Positions 30,001 to 35,725 are shown, counted from the first letter of the stretch. The stretch is DNA of 64,000 nt from Brevibacillus porteri (GCF_003013475.1 NZ_PXZO01000011.1:214962-278961), one strand, 5' to 3'. Numbers and translations are program-made. Notes: a model not told the origin generated them from the sequence alone.

Positions 30001-31354
30001 CTTGGTGAAATGGCGGACAGATGGCACGATCGATTATATCGGTAGGGCTGACGAACAGGTGAAGGTGAGAGGGTACCGCATCGAGATAGGGGAAATCGAG
30101 AGCACCATACTTGCTTACGATGGCATCGATCAAGCAGTGGTGGTTGTGCATGAGGATGACGTAACGGCCGGACAGTATCTTTGCGCGTATCTTGTTCCAG
30201 CAGCAGAGGTATCCGTTTCTGAGCTGAGAAGGCATCTGGCGAAGGAACTGCCTGCGTACATGGTTCCAAGCTATTTTGTCCAGTTGGATCAACTGCCGCT
30301 TTCGGCCAATGGAAAAGTGGATCGCAAAGCGTTACCGAAGCCACAGTCATCAGATGCGACCACACGTGAGTTCGTGGCACCAAGAACTGCGACTGAGCAT
30401 CAATTGGCATCCATTTGGCAGGAAGTTTTGGGAATCGAACCGATCGGCATCACTGACCATTTCTTTGAACTGGGTGGACATTCCTTGAAAGCAACGCTGC
30501 TGGTTGCAAAGGTGTATGAGTACATGCAGATTGAATTGCCGTTGAACCTCATTTTCCAGCATCCAACCATTGAGAAGGTAGCGGATTTCATCACGAACAA
30601 GAACTTTGAGGGCAACTCCGGAAGAGCCATTCTCTTAAATGAAGAGACGGCTAGAAAGGTATTCTGCTTTACGCCAATTGGTGCCCAGAGCGTCTATTAC
30701 CAGAAGCTTGCTGATGAAATCAAGGGCGTTTCCCTGCATAGCTTTGATTTTATCGAAGAAGACAATCGACTTGAGCAGTACATCGAAGCGATCGTGGCGA
30801 TTGATCCAAAAGGTCCGTATACGCTCATGGGATATTCATCAGGAGGCAATCTAGCGTTTGATGTTGCAAAAGAACTGGAGAACCAAGGATATGTCGTGAC
30901 CGACCTCATCTTGTTCGATTCATACTGGAAAGACAAGGTGATGGAAAGGACTCTGGCGGAAACAGAGAGTGACATTGCCCAGTTATTTGCCGAAATTGGA
31001 GAAAACATCGAGATGTTCAACATGACACAAGAAGACTTCAATTTGTACGCTGCAAATGAATTCGTCAAGCAAAGCTTCATTCGAAAAACGGTCAGCTACG
31101 TCATGCACCACAATCAACTGATCAATACGGGTGCAACGAACGCAGAGATCCATCTCATTCAATCAGAGCTGGAATCGGGTGAGGAAGATCTAGTCGCAGT
31201 CAAATGGAATGAAGCCGCTTGGGCACAGGCTACGAAACGACTGATGACGTACGAAGGGTACGGAATCCACTCCAGAATGCTGGGAGGAAATTACGTGTCG
31301 ATGAATGCCTCCATCCTCCGAGACATCCTGCAAGAGCTGTTCATTCTGAAATAA
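11891..31354 (+). CDS. tycC: Tyrocidine synthetase 3 (TycC), six-module NRPS with terminal thioesterase
   Basis: About 6487 residues, essentially the known TycC length. A frame-continuous TTG at 11879 exists, but the ATG at 11891 follows GAGGTG by 4 bases and gives the expected N-terminus (MNKQENIAKIYPLTPLQEG). Six C-A-T modules are followed by a type I thioesterase. The first C domain is the D-donor type (PLTPLQEGMLFHA); the other five begin PVSSAQKRM or close variants (SVSSAQKRM, PVSFAQKRM). All six C domains keep HHxxxDG. Carrier serines are S1000, S2037, S3075, S4112, S5156 and S6198. Pocket codes give Asn, Gln, Tyr, Val, Orn, Leu. The thioesterase has S6316 (GYSSG), D6343 (LFDSY) and H6460 (GIHSRML), spaced much as in other NRPS cyclising thioesterases. 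It should release the decapeptide by head-to-tail cyclisation. It sits in the tyc operon, 105 bases after tycB. Confidence 0.98.
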   Translation: MNKQENIAKIYPLTPLQEGMLFHAVKDTDSSAYCLQMSAKLQGDFHLPIFEESMNKLVENNEVLRTVFVYQNLQRPRQVVFKERKVTVHFENIAHLSIDDQNEYIKAYTSQHHTFELTKDILMKAAIFQTGENQYQFVWAFHHIIVDGWSLGVLLHKLLGYYAAIRKGEAVPREATKPYSEYIKWLDKQNKEEALTYWQNYLEGYDHQADFPKKKNVAEDGHYVHVENLFTVAPEKTQQLMQIANQNQATMSSVFQSLWGILASKYKNSDDVVFGSVVSGRPPGIQGIESMVGLFINTIPTRVQTNKKLTFSGLLKTVQKQALASASYDFAPLYEIQSKTVLKQELIDHLVTYENYPDSGLNDLEDSLGFQFNVENGEEQTSYDFNVVVAVAPSNEMYVKLSYNASVYEESFMNRVEGHLKTIIEQVIHNPNVLLEDIGIITDEEKQQLLVAYNDTTADYPRDKMIFELIAEQARQTPSKVAVVCGEDRFTYRELQERSNQLARALRGKGITQGSIVSIMAEHSLELIVAIMGVLKSGGAYLPIDPEYPIERIQYLLDDSQTTILLTQSHLQEKVEFEGDILYLDNPSMFEGDSTDLDTACTPDDLAYMIYTSGSTGNPKGAMITHRGLVNYIWWANKEYVQGEAVDFPLYSSISFDLTVTSIFTPLLSGNTIYVYRGTDKVQVILDIIQDNQVGIIKLTPTHLKLIEEIDGTNSSIRRFIVGGENLPTQLAKRIYENFGQNVKIFNEYGPTETVVGCMIYLYDPKKPIQESVPIGVPADNVQLYLLDSSMQPIPVGSIGEMYISGDGVAKGYFNRPDLTQEKFIDNPFRPGTKMYRTGDLAKWLPDGNMEYLGRIDHQVKIRGHRIEMGEIETRLTQHEWIKEAVVIADKDDSGQNVLYAYIVSEQELTVSELREHLGSTLPSYMIPSFFVRLEEIPLTANGKVERKKLPKPDGAVVTGTAYVAPQNETETKLAEIWQQALGVSRVGVHDHFFDLGGHSLKAMTVIFQVSKALEVDLPVKALFENPTVSQLAAFISRSGKSKYTAIQRVEVKEFYPVSSAQKRMYILQQFEGSGISYNISGAMLLEGKLDYNRFASTVQRLAERHEALRTSFHRIDGEPVQKVHNEVEVPTLMLKSTEDKAEQIMRDFVRPFDLGTAPLIRTGLVKLGKDRHLFLLDMHHIISDGVSSQILLSEFAKLYQGEALQPLSLQYKDFAAWQNELFQTDVYKKQELHWLNTFADEIPLLNLPTDYPRPTIQSFEGDLVLLDTGKELTERLRKVAADTGTTLYMVLLAAYHVLLSKYSGQEDIIVGTPVAGRSHADVENIMGIFVNTLAMRNHPASDKTFTRFLQEVKQNALAAYDNQDYPFEELVEKLAIQRDISRNPLFDTMFSLENANQQSLEIEQLTAAPFEIFNKISKFDLALNASESQSDIQFQFAFGTKLFKKETIQRMAHHYLEILRTLSAQPNAKLAEIDMMTEAEKRALILNVNDTFVERSADQVLHQLFEEQVLLTPDQVAVSYDGYTLTYRQLNARANQVARLLRSKGTQPDTLIGIMVDRSIGMVVSMLAVLKAGGAYTPIDPTYPPERIQYMLSDSKAPILLTQRHLKETVEYAGEIIDVDDEAIYAGDDTNVDHVSGRDDLAYVIYTSGSTGNPKGVMIAHQAICNHMLWMKNAFPLTTEDAVLQKTPFSFDASVWEFYLPLITGGRLVLAKPDGHRDIEYMTRMISEEKITTLQMVPSLLDLIMTEPAWSSCTSLQRVFCGGEALTPALVSRFYETQTAQLINLYGPTESTIDATYWICPRLPEYGAIPIGKPIDNVRLYVVNASNQLQPVGVAGELCIAGDGLARGYWNREELTTASFIDNPFERDSRMYRTGDMVRYLACGNVEYLGRIDHQVKIRGHRIELGEIEARLLQHEWIKTAIVLARPDEKGQNNLYAYIVSDQEIKTADLRAYMASHLPSYMVPSYFVYLEKLPLTANGKVDRKALPQPEGASSSETVYVAPRNEVEATLADIWQSVLGVNEIGIHDHFFELGGHSLKAMNVISLIHRTLQVDVPLKTLFESPTIADLSLYIATASKGKYTTIEPVQKQEYYSVSSAQKRMFILRQMEGAGISYNMPGILYIDGKLDTARLQQALKSLVRRHESLRTSFHSMKGETVQRVHEDVELEISLMESTEGELKQIVEQFIQPFDLEKAPLIRAGLVKLAPERHLFMLDLHHIVVDGVSIGILVQELAQLYHGEELPELSIQYKDFAHWQNQWFEREEFAAQEAYWIDTFTGEIPVLNLATDYPRPSVKSFEGERFVFSSGALLKKELNRLAHGTGATLYMVLLAAYNVLLSKYAGQEDIIVGAPTAGRSHAETDSIIGMFVNTLALRNEPVGDKTFLSFLAEVKNNTLKAFENQDYPLDELIDKLNIQRDLSRNPLFDTVFILQNMDQKPFEMEQLTFTPYMAEVNQAKFDLSLEAYEEDEDIVFSLDYCTKLFTRKTIEKIAAHFIRILHAVIEQQAITLSEITMLSDEEKHRLLVEFNHTHKEYPQNKTLHELFEEQVEKTPQVAAVEIGDKQMSYHELNERANQLAVTLRERGVKANQFVGIMANRSVEMVVGIMAILKAGGAYVPIDPEYPEDRVAYMLEDCEARLVLTQTHLGAKLASSVSVECLYLEEEKNYSPNRSNLEPIQTASDLAYVIYTSGTTGKPKGVMIEHRGIVNSVLWKKEEYQFSVDDRSLVPLSFAFDAFVLSFFTPILSGSTVVLAEDAEAKDPVSLRNLIAAARCTQMTCVPSLFQAILECSSAADISSLQTVTLGGEKVSAQLVEKSNQHNPQLVIVNEYGPTESSVVATWQRISQLDSAITIGRPIANTSIYIVDKFHQLQPIGVVGEICIGGHGLARGYWNKPELTAEKFVSHPYLEGDRMYKTGDLGKWLPDGTIEFVGRLDEQVKVRGYRIEIGEIESVMLSFEKLTSAVVIVHEDQQGQSSLAAYYTAEEKLEVSNLWSYLSQSLPSYMIPAHLVQLDLLPLTPNGKIDRKALPKPEGRPVTGAEYVAPASPVESSLVEIWERVLGVNDIGVLDNFFQLGGHSLKAMSLAAQIHREYQVEVPLRVLFATPTIQALAQYIETSGKDTHVPIQPVPLQAYYPVSSAQKRMFVLRQFEGTGTVYNMPSVMYIEGDLDRARFETAIHGLVNRHESLRTSFHTVNGEPVQRVHEAVELDVRYEDLTEDQVEQTIEAFVQAFDLQKAPLLRVGLFSLGGKRHLFLMDMHHIISDGVSVGIIMEEFSKLYRNENLPELAVQYKDFAVWQTELFQTDIYTKHENYWLKSFAGDIPVLNLPADYSRPMVQSFEGDCISFQTDKTLMDDLYKLAHENQTTLFMVLLAAYNVLLSKYSGQEDIVVGTPIAGRSHADVEKVLGMFVNTLALRNYPDGTKSFQAFLEDVKQNTLQAYAHQDYPFEALVEKLEIQRDLSRNPLFDTMFILQNLDKKAYELDGLKFEAYSGDGQQGNAKFDLTLEAHEDETGIHFGLVYSTKLFQRDTIERMAGHFLQVLRGVIADQTSALRQINLLGEEEKHLVTVAFNNTFAAYPREGTIQELFEEQVERTPEHTAVVMNEQMLTYRELNQKANQIASALRREEIGKDSVVGLIADRSLEMITGIMGIIKAGGAYLGIDPEHPSERISYMLEDGGVKVVLVQRHLLHLVEEGLIPIILEDESLEKEDASNLANFNDAKDLAYVMYTSGSTGKPKGVMVEHRNVTRLVKNTNYVQVREEDRMIQTGAIGFDAMTFEIFGALLHGASLFLVTKDVLLDAEKLGSFLRENRITTMWLTSPLFNQLSQDNPAMFDGLRALIVGGEALSPRHINKVNSAHPALEIWNGYGPTENTTFSTCYLIEKEFEDNIPIGKPITNSTTYIVDRYNQPQPIGVPGELCVGGDGVARGYLNKPELTAEKFVPNPFVSGENMYRTGDLARWKADGTIEYLGRIDQQVKIRGYRIELGEIETVLTNLAKVKEAVVTVMDDTNGQKALCAYFVPETELDASELREAISKELPSYMVPAFYVQMDKLPLTANGKLDRRALPEPTGDRVQSSTYVAPQNATETKLAEIWQEVLGIHAIGIHDNFFELGGHSLKAMNVITQVHKAFQVELPLKALFECPTIHELAGYIAASEIEQFETIEPVEQADYYPVSFAQKRMYILHEFEGSGISYNVPNVLIIDGHLDYERFEHAIRTLVKRHESLRTSFHSINGEPVQRVHEDVALLIGISEATEDQVEQRIQELVQPFDLEVAPLFRVDLIKLGAERHLFFMDMHHIISDGVSLAVIAKEFASLYEEKQLPDMRIQYKDFAAWQTKLSQSERFQKQEDYWTNVFAGEIPLLNLPNDFPRPTVQSFEGDTVAIGTGNELLVELRQLAANTGSTLFMVLLAAYNVLLSKYAGQEEIVVGTPIAGRSHADVERIVGMFVNTLALKNVAGGNLTFREFLGDVRQNALHAFEHQDYPFEHLVDKLQVRRDLSRNPLFDTMFSLGLADSSALEIAGLNMSPYPVDGNIAKFDIALDAMEQQDELLVQFSYCTKLFAKESIDRMATHYVNLLKTIIANPDSKLAEFSVLSKDEMEQMLHDFNATKAAYPTNKTFQELFEEQVEKTPNQVAVIFEDEQLTYRELNEKANQLARVLRQKGVKPESTVGIMVDRSLYMVVGTLGILKAGGAYVPIDPDYPLERQAFILEDSDAKLFLTLQKLNTQLAFPHETLYLDAEGLYQGEASNLEPVALPEHAAYIIYTSGTTGKPKGVVIEHRSYANVAFAWQDEYHLDTFPVRLLQMASFAFDVSTGDFARALLTGGQLVICPNEVKMDPASLYEIIKRYEITIFEATPALIMPLMHYIYENKLDISQMQLLILGADSCPAEDFKTLLTRFSHSLRIVNSYGVTEACIDSSYYEETDVSSIRSGTVPIGKPLPNMQMYVMDQQLNLQPVGVVGELCIGGAGVARGYLNRPDLTLEKFVPNPFAPGELLYRSGDLAKWRADGNVEFLGRNDHQVKIRGVRIELGEIETQLRKLDGILEAVVIAREDHRQEKYLCAYMVAEHEIDTAQVRQELLKDLPQAMIPSYFVTLEALPLTANGKIDRRSLPAPDVSMLRTTDYVAPRTELEAQLARVWEQVLNMEQVGILDDFFAIGGHSLRAMSVISSMHNEYQVDIPLRVLFEKPTIQQLAAHIEETARGYVISIQPAPAQEYYPVSSAQKRMYILHQFEGVGISYNMPSTMLIEGKLEPERLETAFKQLIERHESLRTSFAVVNGEPVQKVHEEVSFELSYTTITEDQAQEVLSTLVQPFDLGVAPLLRVRLLQIGEDRHVLFTDMHHSISDGVSSGILLTDLVQLYQGDVLPELRIQYKDFSVWQQELFQSDAFNKQEEHWAQVFADEIPVLNLQTDFTRPSIQNFAGDQFTIGTGKQLMEGLNQLARETGTTLYMVLLATYNVLLSKYSGQEDIIVGTPITGRSHAELEPIVGMFVNTLAMRNKPHAGKTFTELLLEVKQNALDAYAHQDYPFEELVEKLDIPRDLSRNPLFDTMFTVQNNTDDSIDLLGLTLAPFMTDQAGNHSKFDLTLIATEEREEISIGVEYSTSLFTRETIERLSNHFMAIAQIVVQNPHIRLSEIDMLRAEEKQQIFEHFNDTAVSYVQDKTLHQLFEEQVAKTPDQEAILFNGLSLTYSELNERANRLARVLRTKGIGPDRLVAVMAERSPEMIIGILGILKAGGAYVPIDPAYPQERIQYLLEDSDAALLLCQSHLSELLSRVSSGLDWLDLNAEHEVEMDGANLASLNQPTDLAYVIYTSGTTGKPKGVMIPHQGIVNCLQWRRDEYGFGPGDKALQVFSFAFDGFVASLFAPLLGGASCVLPREEEAKDPVALKKLIASTGVTHYYGVPSLFQAILDCSTAADFTPLRCVTLGGEKLPAQLVQKTKEKHPAIEINNEYGPTENSVVTTISRSIEAGQDITIGRPLANVQVYIVDTQHHLQPIGVVGELCIGGPGLARGYLNKSELTQEKFVPNPFVPGELMYKTGDLVKWRTDGTIDYIGRADEQVKVRGYRIEIGEIESTILAYDGIDQAVVVVHEDDVTAGQYLCAYLVPAAEVSVSELRRHLAKELPAYMVPSYFVQLDQLPLSANGKVDRKALPKPQSSDATTREFVAPRTATEHQLASIWQEVLGIEPIGITDHFFELGGHSLKATLLVAKVYEYMQIELPLNLIFQHPTIEKVADFITNKNFEGNSGRAILLNEETARKVFCFTPIGAQSVYYQKLADEIKGVSLHSFDFIEEDNRLEQYIEAIVAIDPKGPYTLMGYSSGGNLAFDVAKELENQGYVVTDLILFDSYWKDKVMERTLAETESDIAQLFAEIGENIEMFNMTQEDFNLYAANEFVKQSFIRKTVSYVMHHNQLINTGATNAEIHLIQSELESGEEDLVAVKWNEAAWAQATKRLMTYEGYGIHSRMLGGNYVSMNASILRDILQELFILK
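15021..18130 (+). other. TycC module 2 (C-A-T), predicted Gln
   Basis: HHIISDG in C. The pocket code reads DAWQFGLIDK (FDASVW, LQMVP, FCGG, LYGPTESTID), the glutamine code of tyrocidine-type synthetases. Carrier S2037. Confidence 0.9.
18131..21240 (+). other. TycC module 3 (C-A-T), predicted Tyr
   Basis: HHIVVDG in C. The pocket code reads DALTTGEVVK (FDAFVL, MTCVP, TLGG, EYGPTESSVV), consistent with Tyr. The A domain closely resembles those of TycB module 2 and TycC module 6 (shared VPSLFQAIL). Carrier S3075. Confidence 0.88.
21241..24360 (+). other. TycC module 4 (C-A-T), predicted Val
   Basis: HHIISDG in C. The pocket code reads DAFWIGGTFK, the classical valine code shared with gramicidin S synthetase. 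Carrier S4112. Confidence 0.95.
24361..27480 (+). other. TycC module 5 (C-A-T), predicted Orn
   Basis: HHIISDG in C. The pocket code reads DVGEIGSIDK, the ornithine code. The A5 motif is SYGVTE rather than YGPTE. The carrier motif is GGHSLRAM around S5156. Confidence 0.95.
27481..30595 (+). other. TycC module 6 (C-A-T), predicted Leu
   Basis: HHSISDG in C. The pocket code reads DGAYTGEVVK, a known leucine code. Carrier S6198, directly followed by the thioesterase. Confidence 0.9.
30596..31354 (+). other. TycC thioesterase domain (macrocyclisation)
   Basis: Alpha/beta-hydrolase domain with GYSSGG nucleophile (S6316), D6343 27 residues later and H6460 in GIHSRML. This is the catalytic triad of type I NRPS thioesterases. 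Confidence 0.93.
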
Positions 31355-31374
31355 GGTCGCGGCTTTGTGATGAT

Positions 31375-31403
31375 TCCCCTTGGGAACACGTTTTCCAAGG
31401 GGA
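31375..31403 (+). other. Intercistronic hairpin between tycC and tycD (no U tract)
   Basis: A 12-bp stem (arms 31375-31386 and 31392-31403, one G-U pair, loop CACGT) begins 21 bases after the tycC stop and ends 34 bases before the tycD ATG. No T run follows, so it is more likely a processing, stabilising or attenuating element than a terminator. Confidence 0.7.
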
Positions 31404-31437
31404 GTTCATCCATTACATCCTTGGAGAGGAGCAGCAC

Positions 31438-33219
31438 ATGATTTTTACCAAGCAAGCTCAGCACAGAAAGAAAGCGCCCGTGTTTGGCTGGGTACTCTCA
31501 TATGTAAAGCCTTATCGAGGTTGGGTCATAATCTGTATCATTGCCTCGCTTCTTGTGGCTGTGGCAAACATTTGGATGGGAATCCTGATCAAAACCATGG
31601 TCGAACATACGAACAACTTCGACAAGCTGGTCAGTATTGCTCTCATCATTTTTTGTCTGACCATCGTCGGTTTTCTCTCAAAATATTTCATCACGTATTC
31701 GGCAGCTAGATTCAGTTCAAGAGCCATGAGAGATTTGAAAAACAGCATGGCTTCTCATCTCGAAAAAGTTCCCATGTCCACTATGGATAAATATCATTCC
31801 GGCGATCTCGTTTCTCGCTTAACAACAGACGCCCAAATCTTGCAAAGCTTTTTGCAAAAGCATTTTTTCCAGCTTTTTTATTTGCCAGTTGTTTTTGTGG
31901 GAGCTCTTGGATTGTTGTTGGCGATCAATTGGAAGTTAATCATCTTCAGCGTCGCAATCCTTCCCGTCGCCATCGCTATCACAGGGTGGATGAGCAGACC
32001 GCTTCAAAAATATTCGGAGCAAATGCAGGACCATCTGGGTCAAACGAACGCCATCGCTCAGGATACGCTTTCCGGGATTCACATGGTCAAAGCTTTTCAA
32101 TTGGAAGGCGTTCTGTATCGTAAATACCATGCGGGTATGAAGCACGTATTGAAAAATGCGTTCCAGGCAGAGAAAAAACGCGCGTGGATGACAGCACCAG
32201 GGATTTTATTGTTTTCTTCCCCAATCCTGTTTTTTGTCGCTTATGGTGGGTACTTGATTCAGGCGGGAGAATTGGATCTGGGCAGCTTGGTCATCTTCAG
32301 CTATTTGCTTCACTTTATTATCGAACCACTTTCACTCGCACCCGTTTTGTTTGCCCAAGTACAAGAAACATCAGGTGCGGCAAAGCGACTGCAAGAAATT
32401 TTTACACAGCCAGTCGAACAAAATGATCAGCCTGCAATTCCTGTTGATCCAGAGGCGATTCCTGTACAGTTTGAAAACGTTACGTTTGCCTACGATCAGG
32501 CAAGGATTCTTGATAACGTTAGCTTTACGTTACATCCGAGCAAGATCGTTGCGTTAGTAGGTGCCAGCGGGAGTGGAAAGAGTACCATCATGAAATTGCT
32601 GTGCGGGTTTTATCCAATGGAGCCGGGCAACGGAAGACTGAATGTTTTCGGGCATTCCATGACTGATTGGAATATGACGGACATGCGGAGCTATCTTTCC
32701 ATGGTTTCTCAGGATACGACGCTATTCCCCGTGTCTATTGCAGAAAATATCTCGTATGGACGCATTCAGGCGACACAAGACGAGATCATTGCAGCGGCAA
32801 AAGCGGCCAATGCGCATGACTTCATCATGGAGCTGCCGCAAGGATATCAAACAAAAGTGGGAGAACGAGGCTCTCGTTTATCCGGAGGACAGAAACAGCG
32901 TATCGCGATTGCCCGAGCGATTTTGAAGGACGCCCCGATTCTTCTGCTGGATGAACCAACGTCTGCCTTAGATACAGAATCGGAAGCTTTGGTCCAGGAA
33001 GCGTTGGAAAATGTGATGGAAAATCGGAGTGTTCTCGTCATTGCTCATCGACTGTCTACGATAAAAGACGCGGATGAAGTGCTTGTTTTGGAGCAAGGAC
33101 AAATTGTAGAACGAGGTACACACTACGATTTGCTTGCACAAGGCGGCGTTTACACCAGATTGTATCAAAAACAGTTTGCCACAGAGATGCACAGCACGCT
33201 GGCTGCAGGGGGGGTATAG
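31438..33219 (+). CDS. tycD: ABC transporter half-exporter TycD
   Basis: 593 residues. The frame is open further upstream, but the ATG at 31438 has GGAGAGGA 7 bases before it, follows the hairpin and gives a normal N-terminus for the family. An N-terminal membrane domain with about six hydrophobic segments is followed by a nucleotide-binding domain. Walker A GASGSGKST starts near residue 375, the Q-loop is SQDTTLFP, the signature is LSGGQ, Walker B is ILLLDEPT and the H-loop is IAHR. It belongs to the MsbA/LmrA-type exporters. It is separated from tycE by 2 bases and shares its layout, so the two probably form a heterodimer. In tyrocidine clusters these genes are taken to export the peptide or give self-resistance; the substrate is inferred from context. 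Confidence 0.93.
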   Translation: MIFTKQAQHRKKAPVFGWVLSYVKPYRGWVIICIIASLLVAVANIWMGILIKTMVEHTNNFDKLVSIALIIFCLTIVGFLSKYFITYSAARFSSRAMRDLKNSMASHLEKVPMSTMDKYHSGDLVSRLTTDAQILQSFLQKHFFQLFYLPVVFVGALGLLLAINWKLIIFSVAILPVAIAITGWMSRPLQKYSEQMQDHLGQTNAIAQDTLSGIHMVKAFQLEGVLYRKYHAGMKHVLKNAFQAEKKRAWMTAPGILLFSSPILFFVAYGGYLIQAGELDLGSLVIFSYLLHFIIEPLSLAPVLFAQVQETSGAAKRLQEIFTQPVEQNDQPAIPVDPEAIPVQFENVTFAYDQARILDNVSFTLHPSKIVALVGASGSGKSTIMKLLCGFYPMEPGNGRLNVFGHSMTDWNMTDMRSYLSMVSQDTTLFPVSIAENISYGRIQATQDEIIAAAKAANAHDFIMELPQGYQTKVGERGSRLSGGQKQRIAIARAILKDAPILLLDEPTSALDTESEALVQEALENVMENRSVLVIAHRLSTIKDADEVLVLEQGQIVERGTHYDLLAQGGVYTRLYQKQFATEMHSTLAAGGV

Positions 33220-33221
33220 GC

Positions 33222-35021
33222 ATGTTCATCCAGAATTTGATGCGGGAACTACTTCAACTGCTGTCGTTTATGAAATCGAAAAAGCGAGCGTATATTTTGG
33301 GACTCGTGGGTGACGGAATCGGTCAAGCAGCTGTATTGATATCTTTACCTTTCGTGTTCAAGGATCTGACGGATTTTGCGAACACAAAAGACCCTGCTTT
33401 ATTAACGAGAGCGATTGCCACCATGGCTCTGATGTTCCTCTTGCTGAGCATATTTTCTCCATTTTTTAGCTACATCTATCGACGATGCGTCCGCGAGCTC
33501 ATTGCCAACATTCGGCTTCATGTCTATCAACGTTTGAGCAAGCTGCCTTTCGATTATTATGAGCAGCACCATTCGGGAGATACGATGTCGAGGCTGGGCA
33601 ACGATGTTGTCCTCATGGAAAACGCGTATGCTGAGCAATTGAAAACGTTAAGCATCATCCTGCTGTCACTGATCGGCTCGATCATCGGGATGTTTGCGAT
33701 GGATTGGAAAATTGCCGTCGTCCTGTTGCTTGTAAGCGCATTGACTCTTTATGTGAATACGCTGTTTGCCAAGTCAGTCCGGCGCATTGGAGACCGAATG
33801 CAGAAGCAGATGGGAATGGGGACAGAAAGATTAAACGATTTTTTGTCAGGGTTGCCCATCATTAAAATGTTCCATTTACATAACGTTGTCACCGCACGTT
33901 ACATGGAAGCAAACGAAGAAGTAGCTTCGTCTGCGATCAAGCAAGGGCATAAACACGGATTATTGGAAGGGACCAATTTTTTCATCCAATTCTTAAGCTT
34001 CGGGGGAATGCTTGTTTTTGGCATCATGATGGTATCTAAACAAATGATTGGGTTGGGTGTGCTGGTCGCTTTGGTTCAGCAACAGATGCTTGTGACACTG
34101 GCATTTCTCCAGCTTGGCCAAGTCATCACAGCGTTACAGAGCTCGCTAGCAGGCGCTTCTCGGGTCGTCGATTTTCTGAATGAACCTCTCGAACCAGAAG
34201 AGTATCAGAAGAGCTCCGACAAATACCAGCCATGCGAAAGTATGCTGAAGTTGGAGCAGGTCGTTTTCGGATACACCGAAGCTACAAACGTGCTGGATGG
34301 TGTTTCGTTGCGAGTCGAGCAAGGACAAATGGCTGGGCTAGTCGGAACGAGTGGAAGTGGAAAAAGCACCGTCATGAAACTTCTGTTGGGGTATTACCCA
34401 CCTGCGAGCGGCTCTCTTTATTTACTGGGTAAGCCCATGGGAGCCTATTCTCTTGCAGAAATTAGAAGCTTGATCTCGTACGTGCCTCAGGATGCCTTTT
34501 TGTTCGAAGGAACCATCGAAGACAATATCCGTTACGGCTGCCTGGATGCTTCGGAAGAGGATGTCATCAAAGCAAGCAAAGCAGCGTATGCGCATGATTT
34601 TATTATGGAACTGTCAGATGGTTACCAGACAAAAACAGGAGAACGCGGTGCCAAGCTATCTGGCGGACAGCGTCAGCGAATTGCCATTGCCAGGGCCATC
34701 CTAAAAAATGCGCCGATTCTTCTACTGGATGAAGCAACCTCCGCTTTGGATGCAGAATCGGAATATTGGGTGCAGCAAGCATTAACCGCACTTATGAAAG
34801 ATAAAACGGTACTTGTCATCGCTCATCGCCTGTCGACTGTAGAGTATGCCGATGTGATTTACGTGATGGATCAAGGAAAAGTCATCGAGCAAGGGCGCCA
34901 TGTAGAGTTAATGGAGCAAAACGGCACGTATGCCAAATTGTATGAAGTGCAGCAAAGAAAGGATCGAGCAGAACAAGTTAGTGGCCTTGAACTGACAGAA
35001 AGAAGAGTGAGTGCTACGTGA
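33222..35021 (+). CDS. tycE: ABC transporter half-exporter TycE
   Basis: 599 residues with the same plan as TycD: N-terminal transmembrane domain, then an ATPase domain with GTSGSGKST starting at residue 375, LSGGQ, ILLLDEAT and IAHR. Unlike the second ABC pair in this window (43-46.7 kb), both TycD and TycE keep canonical catalytic motifs, so both ATP sites look competent. The ATG at 33222 lies 2 bases after the tycD stop, and its TGA overlaps the GTG of the next gene in GTGA. Translational coupling along tycD-tycE-transferase is therefore likely. The role in tyrocidine export or immunity is inferred from the operon. Confidence 0.93.
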   Translation: MFIQNLMRELLQLLSFMKSKKRAYILGLVGDGIGQAAVLISLPFVFKDLTDFANTKDPALLTRAIATMALMFLLLSIFSPFFSYIYRRCVRELIANIRLHVYQRLSKLPFDYYEQHHSGDTMSRLGNDVVLMENAYAEQLKTLSIILLSLIGSIIGMFAMDWKIAVVLLLVSALTLYVNTLFAKSVRRIGDRMQKQMGMGTERLNDFLSGLPIIKMFHLHNVVTARYMEANEEVASSAIKQGHKHGLLEGTNFFIQFLSFGGMLVFGIMMVSKQMIGLGVLVALVQQQMLVTLAFLQLGQVITALQSSLAGASRVVDFLNEPLEPEEYQKSSDKYQPCESMLKLEQVVFGYTEATNVLDGVSLRVEQGQMAGLVGTSGSGKSTVMKLLLGYYPPASGSLYLLGKPMGAYSLAEIRSLISYVPQDAFLFEGTIEDNIRYGCLDASEEDVIKASKAAYAHDFIMELSDGYQTKTGERGAKLSGGQRQRIAIARAILKNAPILLLDEATSALDAESEYWVQQALTALMKDKTVLVIAHRLSTVEYADVIYVMDQGKVIEQGRHVELMEQNGTYAKLYEVQQRKDRAEQVSGLELTERRVSAT

Positions 35022-35725
35022 TTGCCATTTACACTTTGAAATGTCCAGCTGTCATGGAGAAAGAGTTATTCAACCGATTTTTGCAAGCACTACCCGAAGA
35101 GAAGAGGGAACGGATCAACCGTTTCAGAAATCCGGCTGATTCCTATCGGGCGTTGCTCGCGGACATGCTCGTACGCTCTCTCATTTGTGAAGCATACTCG
35201 ATTTCCAATGATGAAATCGAGTATGACTACAATGCATACGGAAAACCTTTTTTGAAATCATTTCCCAACTTCTGCTTTAACGTCTCACATTCCGGAGAAT
35301 GGGTGGTCTGTGCCACGCATGATTCGCAAGTGGGGATTGATGTGGAGCAAATATGTCCGATTGACTTGGATATTGCCACTCATTATTTTGCACCAGCCGA
35401 AGTAGAAGATCTCTTGGCAAAACATCCGGATGAACAGCTTCCGTATTTCTTCGACCTTTGGACCTTGAAGGAGAGCTATATCAAAGCAAGAGGCATGGGA
35501 CTGTCTATTCCACTACAATCATTCGCCATTAGAAAAAAACTAGACCAATCGATTACGATATCGCAAAATGATTCGCGCGATGCTTGGGCATTTCATCAGT
35601 ATGAGATCGATCCAGGCTATAAATTGTCAGTATGCGCGACTACCAATCAGTTTGCTACTCAAGTCGTCATGAAGGATTTACAAGATTTGTATCAGTCCAT
35701 TTTTCATAGAAAGATATCGAGGTAA
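35018..35725 (+). CDS. 4'-phosphopantetheinyl transferase, Sfp/Gsp type
   Basis: 235 residues from a GTG that overlaps the tycE stop by 4 bases. The Sfp-family signatures are present: FNVSHSGEWVV, GIDVEQI (magnesium-binding Asp and Glu) and WTLKESYIKARGMGLSIPL. The enzyme transfers phosphopantetheine from CoA to the conserved serines of the ten carrier domains of TycA-C, which makes the synthetases active. Gsp plays this role beside the gramicidin S genes. Here the gene is embedded between the exporter genes and the type II thioesterase and is translationally coupled to tycE, so its supply is tied to the operon. It may also serve other carrier proteins of the cell. Confidence 0.95.
   Translation: MIAIYTLKCPAVMEKELFNRFLQALPEEKRERINRFRNPADSYRALLADMLVRSLICEAYSISNDEIEYDYNAYGKPFLKSFPNFCFNVSHSGEWVVCATHDSQVGIDVEQICPIDLDIATHYFAPAEVEDLLAKHPDEQLPYFFDLWTLKESYIKARGMGLSIPLQSFAIRKKLDQSITISQNDSRDAWAFHQYEIDPGYKLSVCATTNQFATQVVMKDLQDLYQSIFHRKISR

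Noticed and set aside
31219..31437. Extended N-terminus of TycD reaching back into tycC
   Set aside because: It is the other-frame reading of the tycC end and crosses the intercistronic hairpin; the ATG at 31438 has a good RBS.
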